Of a stretch of 64,000 bases of DNA, positions 45,862-57,518 are shown in pieces (position 1 is the first letter of the stretch; the number at the start of each line of letters is the position of its first letter). Where the stretch lies: NCBI GenBank assembly GCA_002900995.3, contig CM035304.1:5472134-5536133 (forward strand), written 5' to 3'. The notes below the pieces were generated by a model that saw only the letters and a program-made list of their open reading frames with translations, did no database searches and was not told where the DNA came from. This DNA comes from Ganoderma boninense. Taxonomy: Eukaryota; Basidiomycota; Agaricomycetes; Polyporales; Polyporaceae. Made by a program: the position numbers and the translations under genes.

Positions 45862-48800
45862 ATGTCGAAGCCGGTAGCAAGCCCCACCGACGTCGCACAG
45901 GACATCGTCCGCCCATCCGAGGACGTCAAGGTCGCGATCGACGCCGGCACGGTTTCCAGGGCCGAGGCCGACTCGGATACTTGGACCGTGTCCGACCACG
46001 AGCCTCCCGTGCGCAGGAGGAAGATCCTCGCGCTTGTGTCGCATGTCCACGGCAGTGGCATGCACGAGCATGGATGGTGAGTCTTCGTGGCATTTTCCTG
46101 CGTCGTGGTCGTACGGTGTGAGTGAATGAAGGGCGGGCGTGGGTCACGGACTCCATGTGAGCTCCCTGCCAGACGGAGATGATGTAGGGAACGAAAGAGG
46201 GGGCTGGCAGGGCCGGTGCAGCGTGTAGGCCCGTGCGCTCCTGGTGCATGTACTTTTCATCGGGAGGCATGCAAAGACCGTGAACTAGCTCTTTTTCAGA
46301 CTCCTTCGTGCATTCGCACGCGCATATAACTACGCGTGCCCGGCCGTGTCCCTCTGGACGCCAATCTGCTTTCCGCCGTCGTATGTCATGTTCCGTTCGA
46401 GTCGAGGTCGAGGATAATCGGGCACTGCCCACTGGCTCGACGGACACAGTCCCTGGTCCGCCCATTTCTGCCCACCACCGATGGACAGCCTCGAAATGCC
46501 CGGGCTTGACTCGTAGTGAGAGATTTTTGTTCCATGCAACGGGCTGGGCGACACCGTCTCTCCGCGGTTGTTCCCGCTTACAGCACGCATGTCGTTTCAA
46601 AGGGATCGCGCTCGGGCTCAGATGGATGGCCAGCGCGCGTGTGGCTAAACCGTCAACGTCGAAAGTGGCTGCAAGCGCCCTCCAACCTCTTCTCTACGTT
46701 TGTTCCTATTGTAGGCATTCAGATGCTTATTTTGAGACAGATGGCACCTTTGTTACGTTCCGAGCAGCCACTCGTACCGCTGCCAGCACATATTCCGCAT
46801 CTCCTTCCCAGCGTATGGCCACAATGCTCGTTGCCTGCCTCCTCGCCCGACCCCTTTCCAAGGTCCGCCAAGAGGAGGGTGGCTGCGATGTGCTTACTTA
46901 AGCGAGGGTCCTGAACGAGTGCATCCGAGGGGTGTCGGTAACAACGTTCGTCCGGTCGGAGCGCTGGGTCCGTAGGCAGGATTCCACTCCCTGAGGGAGC
47001 GGCTGTGGCACACACAGCTACTGGCTCCTGCGCCGGGGGTTCTTGTGCAGGGGGACGGCCTCATAAGTTAACAGTTGCTGTTGCGTTGTGGAGTGTCCGG
47101 GCATGTACGATGTAGGTTGGGGAGTGCATGTCGGAGTCGGAGGGTAGACGGTCTTGGCTATTGGTGCATTTCCATCTCAACGCATGACATGAAAGATTCT
47201 GATTGTGCGGTGATGAAATGAGAAGTCGCAGGTAGTGATTCGCTCATTGCCCGTCTGCTAGTTTTGCCTCGTGGGCTTTCAAACATGTTTGTAACTCACG
47301 TGTATGTCTTCGCAGCGTGTTTGTGTTCGCACAAAAACCGATGCGAGCACAGTCGCAGGCCGGCGACCAGTACATTGTGGAACATGCCTTCCCTGTCATT
47401 CCCAGTTTTTCGATATCTATGTCTCAGCCTCGGCAGATGACGCTGGACCTGTCGTCACCGCCTCCAGGAAGTACATTTGCTTTGGACCAGCCAAGGACAG
47501 GTATGTCCCCGATCGGAGTAGGCTCATGGCAGGATTTTGGATGGGCGCGACTTAGTGAATTCCTTGCATGGCGGGATAAATTTTGTGGATTCATTAAAAC
47601 AGTTAGAACAATCGAACTGGACAGAAATCTGACATAGGGGATTGCAGAACTCACCATCACTATTAATCCTGGAGAAGATACCCCCTTTTCGCCTGTCACT
47701 TTGCAAACAAATGATACCCAAGGGCTTCGCCTGCTCCTGGACGAATGCAAACGTCTGAAAGATGCTTCCAGTACGCACTTAATCAATGCTTCCCTCGCGA
47801 ATCTAGCTGACCATCTAATCAGCTTCAGAACCGGGCGATGTCTACGACTTCGAACCCTTTGCCTGGGTAGCGCCTTACACTGCGGACCACGCCATCTCAC
47901 CACTCTGTAAGCCTTCCATGGTTAACGTTAAGCAGCGAGAGCGCCGTAGTTACTCGCTTCAACAGTGTCTCCTATACCCCCTGATTTGCGCCACGGAAAG
48001 AAGCCCGCTCATGCCCGTCTATCCCCAGCGAGCGCTGGAGTGCCCGGGGATGATATCTCCGACATTGAGGCGATCCGTGAGGAGTGGCTCCGGAAGAAGA
48101 CGCAGAATGAACTTTTCGATCGGGCCGAGAAGACGCAGCTGAAGTGCATACTTACCATCTATCCTTGTGGTTTCGTATGTGGACGTTCTGACCGTTCGCG
48201 TCCGCAGGATCCGTGTCGGCACGTTCAACGTCAACGGGCATCTGCCGTCTCAAGACCTGTCTGCATGGGTCCGCGGTCAAATTGACCAGCCGGCATCTGG
48301 GCCCGTCCCGCCTCCGAAAGGCACCACACTGTCGCCGCCGACTGCCAATGGAGAAGCCAAGGGTCTTGGTGAGGAGCAACTGGGTAAGTGTTTTAGTTTC
48401 AAATGGTGTGGCTGGTTACCCACCTCGTGCGCCGCAGACCCTGACGGCACCACATCGCGGGACGACACCCAACCAGATTCGAGCTCAATAGCCACATCGT
48501 CCGACACTGCGTCTGTTGCCACGGCGGTGGAGGTGGCATCTGAGGGGACGGCTGTTTCAGATCCCGACCCAAATGTCATTGAGGAGGCCGATGATCCCGA
48601 CATCCTCGTTCTGGGCTTTCAGGAACTGGACCTGTCCACTGAGGCTCTTCTATACTCCACTAAGACGGCCCGCGAGGAGGCATGGTGTACGGCGGCGTTT
48701 GCAGGGCTGGGCGAGAAGGCCATTCTGTACGAGAAGGTACGCGCCAGCCGTCGTTCCTAGTCCCACATGCGTGGTGGCTATACCGGAGTCTCGGGCTCGC

Positions 48801-51800
48801 TCATTTGGTTGCACCGCCATCACAGCTCGCGTCCAAACAACTCGTCGGGATGCTGCTAGTGCTGATTGTCAAGAAGCGTCTCAGGCCCAATTTCAGCGAC
48901 GTCCGGACAACCTCCGTGGGCGCGGGCATCATGGGCATTATGGTCAGGGGCCCTGTGTTTTTTCAATGCGATGGCTTCCGTCGTGACCTCACCATTTTCG
49001 GTTAGGGCAACAAGGGGGCGACGGCGATACGCCTCTTGTTCACACCGACCCCGTCGGGGGCCCCAGATGCTGAATCTCAGGCCAAGCCCACGGCCCTGAC
49101 CTTTGTGAATGCCCACCTCGCGGCCTTCGACGACATGTTCGAGAAGCGCAATTCGGATTTCCACGATCTATGCAAGAGGCTGGTCTTCGAACCCGCCATC
49201 TCCGTTGACGACGTGCCGTCGACCGGGAGCTGGTACGCCCCTGCCGCCGTACCGCTGAGCATCTTCAATGCGGATGCGCTCTTTTGGCTAGTGAGTGGTA
49301 TCGGGGTGCCGTGTTCCGCGTGCGCGTTGGCGAGACGCTGACAGATTGTGCATGGAATTATTATTGGCGTTATTGAACTCAGGGTGGTGAGTTCCCCTCG
49401 CGTCTGCGAGCGTGCCATGCCAGAGACAGTGCTCATCCGCGCGCAGACTTGAACTATCGACTGCGGCTTCCAGACGCCGACGTACGGAGTCTGCTGTCGG
49501 ACGAGGTGCTGCGCACTGAAAACCTCAAGGTCCTACGAAGGTTTGATCAGGTCGAGCACGGCATTACGTCGCATGCGTGCCGCTGCGCTGACGCAGGTGC
49601 TGTCGTCCACAGCTCGCCTCCGCGATGGCTGGAAGGAAGGCGTTTGACGGCTTTGTCGAGCGTCCGATCGAGCATTGCCCGTGAGTGTGTCCAGACTCGA
49701 GAGTAGTACTGCGTCGCGGGGTTATTGACCGGCGCGCCAACTCGCTGCTCGCCTTTGCTTCGTTCTAGGTCGTATCGGTTCAGTCCAGGCATGCTGACGG
49801 ACGACCTTGGATACGATACGAAGTGCGTCTTCCTCCTCTGGCCACCATATCGTATCCCACGTGGTTGCTGATCTGATGCCCTCCCGGCGCACGATCTTAG
49901 GCGCAAACCTGCGTGGACGGACCGGATCCTCCACATAGTTTCGGACCGAGTGTCGGTCGAACAGCAATCATACACGAGTCATCCCACCATTACTATGAGT
50001 GACCACCGCCCAGTGTCAGCAGAGTTCGAGCTCAAGGTGAGTTTCGGGTTCCTCGTTCACAGCTCCAGACACTCCGGTTCGTCGGGTGGTTGAGGTCGGG
50101 CCCCGGCGTGCTGCGGGATGACGTCTGCCTCTGAAGCTCTCTGATGCTAAGAATTCCTTGCGGTTCTAGGTACCGGTCGTGAGCGGCTCAGAGCACGAGT
50201 CATATGTAGAGCGCATTTGGCGCGAAGTTTCAGGCATCGAGTATGCTGAAGAACGGCCTCGGGTCCGAGTAAGCCCCACGAATCTGGACTTCGCTCGCAT
50301 CGGGTTCGTCGGCCTGTCGCTTCTATGCCCGGGCGTATGTGTGTGCTGACTTCGACACATGTAAGCTACAAGCGCTCTGTCACGAGGACTTTGTTGGTCG
50401 AAAATACTGGAAAGGTATTCGGGGCCGCGGCGTTGACGCTCCATTCGCCACTGAACGCTATCCACAGGTGCCTTGTGTGTTCCGCTTTATTTCGCAAAGT
50501 CCAACCGCCGATCCATGTAAGTAATGGAAGTACTCGACTGCGATATGGTGCCTTAGTAGAGAGCCTCTCCAGGTCCACCGTGGCTACGTATCGAGGACAT
50601 GACGGTTCGTCCAGAGCCAACCTGCATCGGAAGACCCTGGAATAACTTAAACTATATCTGCGCCCCCTAGGGTCTCGTCCTACCTGGAAAAACGATTGAG
50701 ATAGCAATTTCGGCACACATCGATAGGGCAACTGCATCCCAGCTGAACCTCGGCAATACCCATCTCGAGGACACTCTCGTGCTGCACACCGCGCTTGGGA
50801 GGGAGCACTTTATCGCCGTTTCCGGAGACTACGGTACTGTCTTTCGACATCTAGCTGGGCGTCGTCACTGATTCCCTGCTTGAGACCGCACCTGCTTCGC
50901 GACAAGCATCGCCTGGCTCGTTCGTCTTCCCGGCCCTGCTAGAACCCTACAGGCCCCGAACGACGTCCTCCCTGAAGATAGAAGCGTGAACGCGCCTCGC
51001 GAGATCATGAGACTGGTCAACTGGCTCATGAGTAACGGGACTCAAGCGGTAGGCGGCTATGCGGTTGCTGTCTTCGCCAAGCCCTGAGTCCCATGCTCAC
51101 TAACTGCGCTCGGCATTAGGATGGCCTGTTCCTGACGCCAGGCGACGAGGAGCTTGTGCGACGGATTCGCGAGGTATATGCGCGTATAAATGCTGTCGCG
51201 TTGCTGGGGCACTCACGACTCGCCTAGGACCTCGATACCGGAGAAGACTTCAGTGTGGACAACGTCGCGACGGACCCGAAAACGGCAATCGCATTCGCGG
51301 ATACGCTTCTGCAACTCCTGGACTCGTTGACAGACCCTGTCATCCCGCCTTCTCTGCATGCGAAATGCACGCAGATCACCAGCCGCGATGAGGCCTTCGA
51401 GGTAAAGATATTCCCTAACCTCAAGATCCGATACTCACGCACCTTCGATTTGTATCTAAGATACTCGATGAGCTCCCTGTGGTCAATGTCAACGTAAGGC
51501 TTTCGCGTGGTCGCAGTCAACGTGCAATCATTTTGTTCTGACACTGGTGTTGCTATGTCCACAGGTGTGGATCTCGCTTACTGCATTCCTCCACTACATC
51601 GGTCAACAAGAGTCGTACCAAGACAAAACCGAGCAGCTTGGTAGGTCCGAGCACGTCTCCGTCGCGATCCCGATCGCTGAGCGGCCAGCATCATTCCTCA
51701 GTCGCAGTTTTCACACCCGTACTCTTCCGCGACGATTTAACCTCCCCGATGCCGGTCTCGGTCACCGGGAGGAGGAACTTCCTGCGATACTTCATCGGGT

Positions 51801-51802
51801 GA
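45862..51802 (+). CDS. Inositol polyphosphate 5-phosphatase, OCRL/INPP5B type
   Basis: A gene of about 18 exons. Exon 1 (45862-46076, start MSKPVASPTDVAQDIV) joins across a 1239-nt intron to CVFVFAQKPMRAQ with exact phase. The catalytic domain has RVGTFNVNGHLP, ILVLGFQELDLS, GNKGATAIRLLF, LGDLNYRL (built from a 4-nt exon at 49383-49386), RKPAWTDRIL and MSDHRPVSAEFEL, so all 5-phosphatase motifs are present. An ASH-like domain follows (YKRSVTRTLLVENTGK, EDTLVLHTALGREHFIAVSG). The C-terminal RhoGAP-like part has VNAPREIMRLVNWLM, DPVIPPSLHAKC and WISLTAFLHYIGQQ, ending RRNFLRYFIG. Such enzymes remove the 5-phosphate of PI(4,5)P2 and act in endosome and Golgi traffic. The RhoGAP part is often catalytically dead in OCRL proteins. 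Confidence 0.88.
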
Positions 51803-53692
51803 GATCTAGCCGAAGGATGGGATCTGTTACGCGTGGGCTTTGTGGCGCGGAGGCGAGATGCATTACGAGACGTCGTGCTAGGTGATTATATCTATCGTAC
51901 TAAATTATAGCGCTGACAGTGTCCATCCATTCCACGGAAGTATGGTTCGAATTAATCATTGTTTCGGACTGCAAGCGAGGAGCAAAGTCAGCTCGAGGCC
52001 CCTGGGAGGGCGACACGATTGGAGCCGTGACTTACACAGGCACATAGGTGCATGGAATCCCTCTGCGTTGGCAGTTGGCACAAGTCTGGCGGCCGTCGCA
52101 TTTCAATTTCCGGCCTAGAAATCGTTGATCTTAGGGTCCGCGGCAGGAACGGCGGTAGCTACATCATTCGTGCACTTACCCCTGCAAAACTGACAGGCCA
52201 TGGGAGTGCGGCGAGGAGTCCTTGGCATGTCGTAGACATCGTCATCGGAGTCCTGGTTATGGGAGTGCTGGCTGGTGTGTGCCTACAAACTACCGTTCAG
52301 TCTGATGTGCAGAAAGCTGTCAGTGAGGCAGCACAATGACCTGTGAGCTCATAATGGATGATCCAATGGAGTAGAGAAGGAGATGAGAAAATTAGTCGAG
52401 AGAGAATTAGTCGGAGGAATGAGGTGAGGGAGGACACCAAGAGGTCTGGGTTTTTATCCTGGATACGAGGCGCTCCACTGAGGGACCGCAGCCACTTGAT
52501 ACTCCCGCGTCGTGAATTCTGTGTTAGGGCGTCCTCGTTTGTAGTCCTAGGAGCCACGGCGGGTCCGCCCAGGTCTACGTTTCGGAGTGAGCAGGCCATC
52601 AATCCTGCCTATGCAAGATTTGGAGATCCGACAACGAAGGACTGTGCATATTGTGGTCAGCGAGCAGGGCTCATATGGCAATCAAACATACCAGCCCGGC
52701 CGGGAAGAGAGGCCAGACAAGGTAATCTGGTGGCGTCTGTGTCAGACGGAGGCGGTCAAGGGTAAGGCGCGGTGCCGTGGACCAAGTTTACCCTCTTACA
52801 AATATAGATGAAGTCACTGATTCTAGCCCGGCGGGTGATAAATCGCGCCCAAGCTTTACATGCTTAACAGGGCTTCTTGATCTGCGGAAGCTCGTTCGCC
52901 AGAAACAGAGTCAATCGCAGCGTTCTGAGGCCAGAATAACCGCCAGGTTCCTGGGCTCGGCGAACCCATACACCGCCTCGAATCATCACGGACGACGCTG
53001 CTCCGACGTCGGTGAAACGTCACCCCATCCTGGTGTGTATGCGCGGAGGGGTGCTGTGAGTATAGGATAATGTTGGTCGCCAGGTGAACATGACAAGAGT
53101 CGAGTACACGAGGCTCACTAGTGCCCTCCAGGAGCATCAGCCTCAGAATAAGGCGATGAAATTTCGCAGGTGGGGGCGTGAGTGTCCGGATCCGTGGCGA
53201 TAGGGTTCTAAGGGCGCCTTGCATGCTGGCCTATCAACCTAACGTTCGCGGCGATGAACCTGCCATAGTCCCGCAGGCCGTCCGGTCAAGGGACTAACCG
53301 AACCGACAACTCCGGCGACCGCTGGAAGTGGAAGGAAGCCATTCAAAGGCCCTGCTGCCACGAGGCATCAGCATGACGAATCACGTAGAAATTCAAGGGT
53401 TTCTCACCAACAATTTATTTTGCTTCCGCGCCCAGTCTTCAGTCCGCCTGTTCCGGCATTCTGTGGTTGGGGTGGCACTGCATGACATAGTGTCATCCCG
53501 CTTCATCGAAATTGCCGACACAAGGCCAGGCGACGGATCGAGCAGGCCGCACGGCTCGCGGAAATGTCCTTTAACATACTGTCGCGGAAGAGAAAACGCG
53601 ACGACAGACAGACGGAATTGTACAGCAACTTGCAGGCGTCAAGAATTCGACCCGCGAGCTTCTTCGCCCCCATTAGCGCCGCCGCGCTACGA
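51803..53692. other. Long region without a supported gene
   Basis: About 1.9 kb between the 5-phosphatase and the arrestin-like gene. A 95-codon plus-strand frame (52052-52339) contains one hydrophobic helix (VVDIVIGVLVMGVLAGVCL), and a frame at 53564 starts with a basic stretch (SRKRKRDD), but neither has enough support to call. It may hold a small membrane-protein gene or its remains. Confidence 0.35.
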
Positions 53693-55591
53693 TCAACGGA
53701 AGATGCGAAACTCAGAGGCTCTCGAACTTGCGTCGTCATACGCTGGGGGCGAGTAGACCCTCGGCCGAGGCCCTGGAGGGTACGCCGTCCCAATCACCAC
53801 CCCAACTTGCTGCAAGATCGCGTCTCCGCCGCCGTCTGGCTGGAACGCAACCGCTTTCGGCGGGTACACGGCAACCGAGTACTGAAAAAAAAATACAACG
53901 CACCGCGGCGCGCACCGAGCGAGGTGCGGCGACGGCGCCGCCCGAGCGGGAGAGGAAGGGTCCGCATCAGCCGAGCGCAAGGGGGGGAGCGGGATCGCGG
54001 AAGAAGCACTCACGCTGAGCTCGAAGGTGCCCAGGCGACAGGTCGGCTTGAGCCCGGGAGCGAGATGGATCTCGCCATGCAGGACACGCACGTGCGGCTG
54101 CCGTGCGCCGTCGCCCCGCCACACCGCCGTCGCGAGCTCCTGCACGCTGCGCTCGAACTGGAGGCCGGGCAGGCGCGTGCCGGCCGCTGCGCCCACGCCC
54201 ACGCCCGTCGCGATCTGCCGGAGGAGGCGCACGACGAGGCTCCGCGGCGCGGACAGCAGATCTAGGGCCTGGGGATCGGTCGTCTCGACCACCATCACGC
54301 AGGGAATCGCGCTCCCGCGCGCGTAGCTGAGCTGCAGGGCGAGGGTGTAAATCGAAGGCGGAGGGAAGATGAAGAGGAAAAGGAAGAGCAAGAGGGGGAA
54401 GGAGGAGGGCGTGGGGGGCGGCGCGCCATACCAGCGGGACGTGGCACGATCGCGTCCGCAACTCGAACAAGAGGGGACGGACGTACGGGCTTGGCGAGCG
54501 CAAACTGTGGCGGGCCGTGGCGGCGCGTCAGCACGACGCGCAAAAACGGGGGCAGGGCTTCGCGGCAGGGCGCCGCGCGCACGAGGTCGGACGCACCGTG
54601 CATCTCGCATCGACCTCGCGTGTGGAGAAGACCGAGCCTCTGACTTGGAGCGGGTCAAGAGAGTGCCAGCCGTCCGGGTCGGCGTCTGGGCCGGGCAGCG
54701 TGGTGTTCTCGAGGTAGGCGAGCTGCCGCGCCATCGACGGCGGCCCTGGGCGGATTACGGGAAGATAGCCAATGACGGTGCCAAGGCTCCGGTGGGGGTC
54801 AGCATCTGAACGGATGGTGGCAGGGAAGGGAAGGCGAGGGGCGGCGGAGTACGTACGTGCTGTCCACGCGAAATCGGCTTCGATGCACGGTCACGATGAC
54901 TTGGTATTGAATGTGCACTCTGGCCATGCGTTCGGAGAAGGACGCCGGGAGGGGGAAGGACTCCATGGATCCGTTCCGCGACTGGACTTGACACACGTTG
55001 GGCAGGCTCAATAGGTATGGCCAGCTGTGTTCCCCCACGAGCTTGTCGTCGCTGTGGCCAGCGCCTCTTGAAGAAGAGGACTCTGATGAAGGAGAGTTCC
55101 ACAGCGTTTCCGAGACTTGGACGAAGTTCAAGATTTCCGTCACAGACGAAGTCATCTGGCCCAGGACCTGCACCGTTCATGCCCAAGTAAGCTATACCGA
55201 CAAGCACGCTTGGAAGGAGGACAAGAGATATAGTTGGTTCCGATCCGAAGAAAACAGAAACCTGTGAAAAAATGACTCTCACCTGGATTGAAATGGCCTT
55301 AATGGACTCTTCCTTCCGAAGATTGATCGTTACGGAGCCTCCGATGGCGTCTCCTTCGCTGAAGGATGGAAGATAGGTAGAGGCCGGCGCTTTGCTTACC
55401 ACCTTGAGAGTCAGCCATGGATTATTCCTGGAATTTGTGAGATGGTACAGGTGCTCGACGGGCGGGCGGGTAGTAGATCGTGACGCTGCACGGTCCGTGC
55501 TGTGTCTGCTGCTTGACGTTCCCGTGGGGTTGTGGCGGCTGAGGCGGCGCTGTGAGGTTGAGTGGGTGTACTGCGGGAGCTCTGGGTCCAT
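53693..55591 (-). CDS. Arrestin-like protein
   Basis: Start MDPELPQYTHSTSQRRLSR, a Ser/Thr/Arg-rich N-terminus, then the arrestin-N beginning (NPWLTLKVVSKAPASTYLPS, FSEGDAIGGSVTINL). The exon ending KAISIQ splices to VLGQMTSSVTEILNF, followed by FPLPASFSERMARVHIQYQV, a typical arrestin beta-strand with aromatic residues. Later exons give VIGYLPVIRP, YTLALQLSYARGSAIPCVMV and CRLGTFELS. The end resembles basidiomycete arrestin-domain proteins (GTAYPPGPRPRVYSPPAYDD). Alpha-arrestins are adaptors for ubiquitination and endocytosis of plasma-membrane transporters; no PPxY ubiquitin-ligase motif stands out, so the role here is open. Inner exon borders were not all fixed, and the stretch 54270-54600 is very GC-rich. 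Confidence 0.72.
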
Positions 55592-57518
55592 CGTGGCACG
55601 GTGGAGACCAAGGCGTTGCGGTGTCGTAGTCAGAGCGGATGCGAAACATCGGCTGTGGCGTTGCTCTCGAGGCTATTTGAGGGGCTGGATATCAAGGTGT
55701 GGACCATTCTGTCGCCTTGCTTCCTAATGCATTTGTATTGATAGGTGCGGGCGTTCCGGGCGCGGCGTATCTTCTTTAACCACCACGAGGGTGGGCGAGC
55801 CAGGGGGAGCCAAAGTGAGGAACGTGGATGAAAGAGACTTTCGCGAAGCTGCGCAGGCTCGACTCGGAGTTTGGGTTTGCGGGTTTAAAAACCGCAGCCT
55901 CTTCCCATGATTCCAAAGAGGGAGTAGAATGCCTTGGGGCAGTCGGCCGCAGCGCGTTGGGCATGGATTGGGTGTCTGTGGTGGCTACGGTTAAGGTAAG
56001 CGGGCGAGGAGGAGCACATGCGTCGTCCACTGCGAAGGTGCGCCATTTTCCCTCGCATGATCAGCTATGCCCAAACTAGGCAGTTATCGGCTGTTTAAAC
56101 CCTTATCCCAATTACATAATACAGGATCCTCGTGGGCGCCTGCAGCCCCAACGACGCGCGCCGAGTCAGAATCGCGGCATTCGCACCTCCAACGACCGTT
56201 CTCTCCTGGTGCACCAGTCTGGTAGCATGTGCGAACATGTGCACGCGGCCCACGATAGCGACTGTGCACCATGTGGTCCACACCGCGCTCCCCCGCCACC
56301 TGACAGCACTCAGTTCCGTTCTTTGGTTTCCATCATCCTCGAGGCACACTCCCTCGTTCGCCGTCAGCACCCAGGCATCGGCTTTCTCGCGTGCTATGTA
56401 GGTGAGCACGGCCTGAGCACATCTACTTGCAGCAGCCATTCGCATCGAATTATTATCCTTCAGAAGCTGTTGAGCACGTTCGCCTCACGCGGGCGTTCTT
56501 ATGAAAGTAAGCTACCCTTGTCTCTCGGACAATCAAGGCCAACGATAGCATTTGATAGGTATCATTAAATATCTTTCGGGCATGAAGTTATTCTACTCAG
56601 TATCCTCTCCTGACTGCGAACCCGGTTCCCTAACGGTCGATGGGCTTCTAATCCCCTCGGTTAACATTGAGCATATCCTGGTGCACTACGGTATGCAGTC
56701 CCCTCAAGCCAATTATAGTTCGAGGCCATGCAGCTCAGCTTGTAAGTTAGACTTTACTAGGGAAGCTGCGTGCTTAGAACGTCTTCCGTCTTCTGAAGCC
56801 GGGACAGGCTGAGTCTCGGGGCCTGTCCGATGACTCCGACTGGTGCCTTGCATTTATGCAGGCCATGTGCCGGCACCATGTTTATGGCATCATGTTGAAG
56901 AGGCGAATATGCGCCCAAAGCATTGCGGAAGATCTAGAAGGAAGCTGCGCCTATTCTCTCTGGCAAGATGAATATGCGTGAGAGGAAGAACGCGCGGGAG
57001 TAGTCCTCTATCGGACCGCTCAATGTTTTACGTCAAGGAGCCGCCACATATAAACCGAGGGGCCATACAGTATGCACCGTCCGACATTCATTTTACCTTC
57101 TATCCCGCTCAGCGTGTCGAAGTTGCCCCTCGGGGTTAACGCCGTTAACGTTGAACCGCAGCGCCGGTCGCGGCCGTCGTTTTCAGCCTGCCATACCATG
57201 GTGACCGTGGCTTCGCCATGCAATGTCGAGTAAATGAGCGGGCGATTGTGCTTTGTGAAGGCCTTGTGCTATGAGCGATTTCTAGCTGGGAACAGACTAA
57301 GAACCAGACCCTGGTTGAAGGTAGCGGGTGCGCGAACTCTATAGCATCCTTTTTTGGATCGACACCGGCTATCCGGGCCGGCTGCTCCCCATCCTGATTT
57401 GGCGGGCGTTGTTCTCGCAATTTCTCGAACTGTCCTCCGCCAAAATGGCTGCCTCTCATTTCTACTCTGTAGACCTCCCCACTGAGCTAGACTCTCTACA
57501 TCTTCCTGGAATTGCAGA
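55592..57518. other. Long region without a supported gene
   Basis: About 1.9 kb holding the promoters of the arrestin-like gene (-) and of CYP40 (+). Many short overlapping frames occur (longest about 119 codons), none with a motif. A decayed gene is possible around 56200-56800 but I cannot name it. Confidence 0.35.

Noticed and set aside
49383..49450. Loss of the catalytic Asp in the 5-phosphatase (apparent GGELNYRL)
   Set aside because: The Glu comes from reading a donor site as coding; splicing a 4-nt exon restores GDLNYRL.
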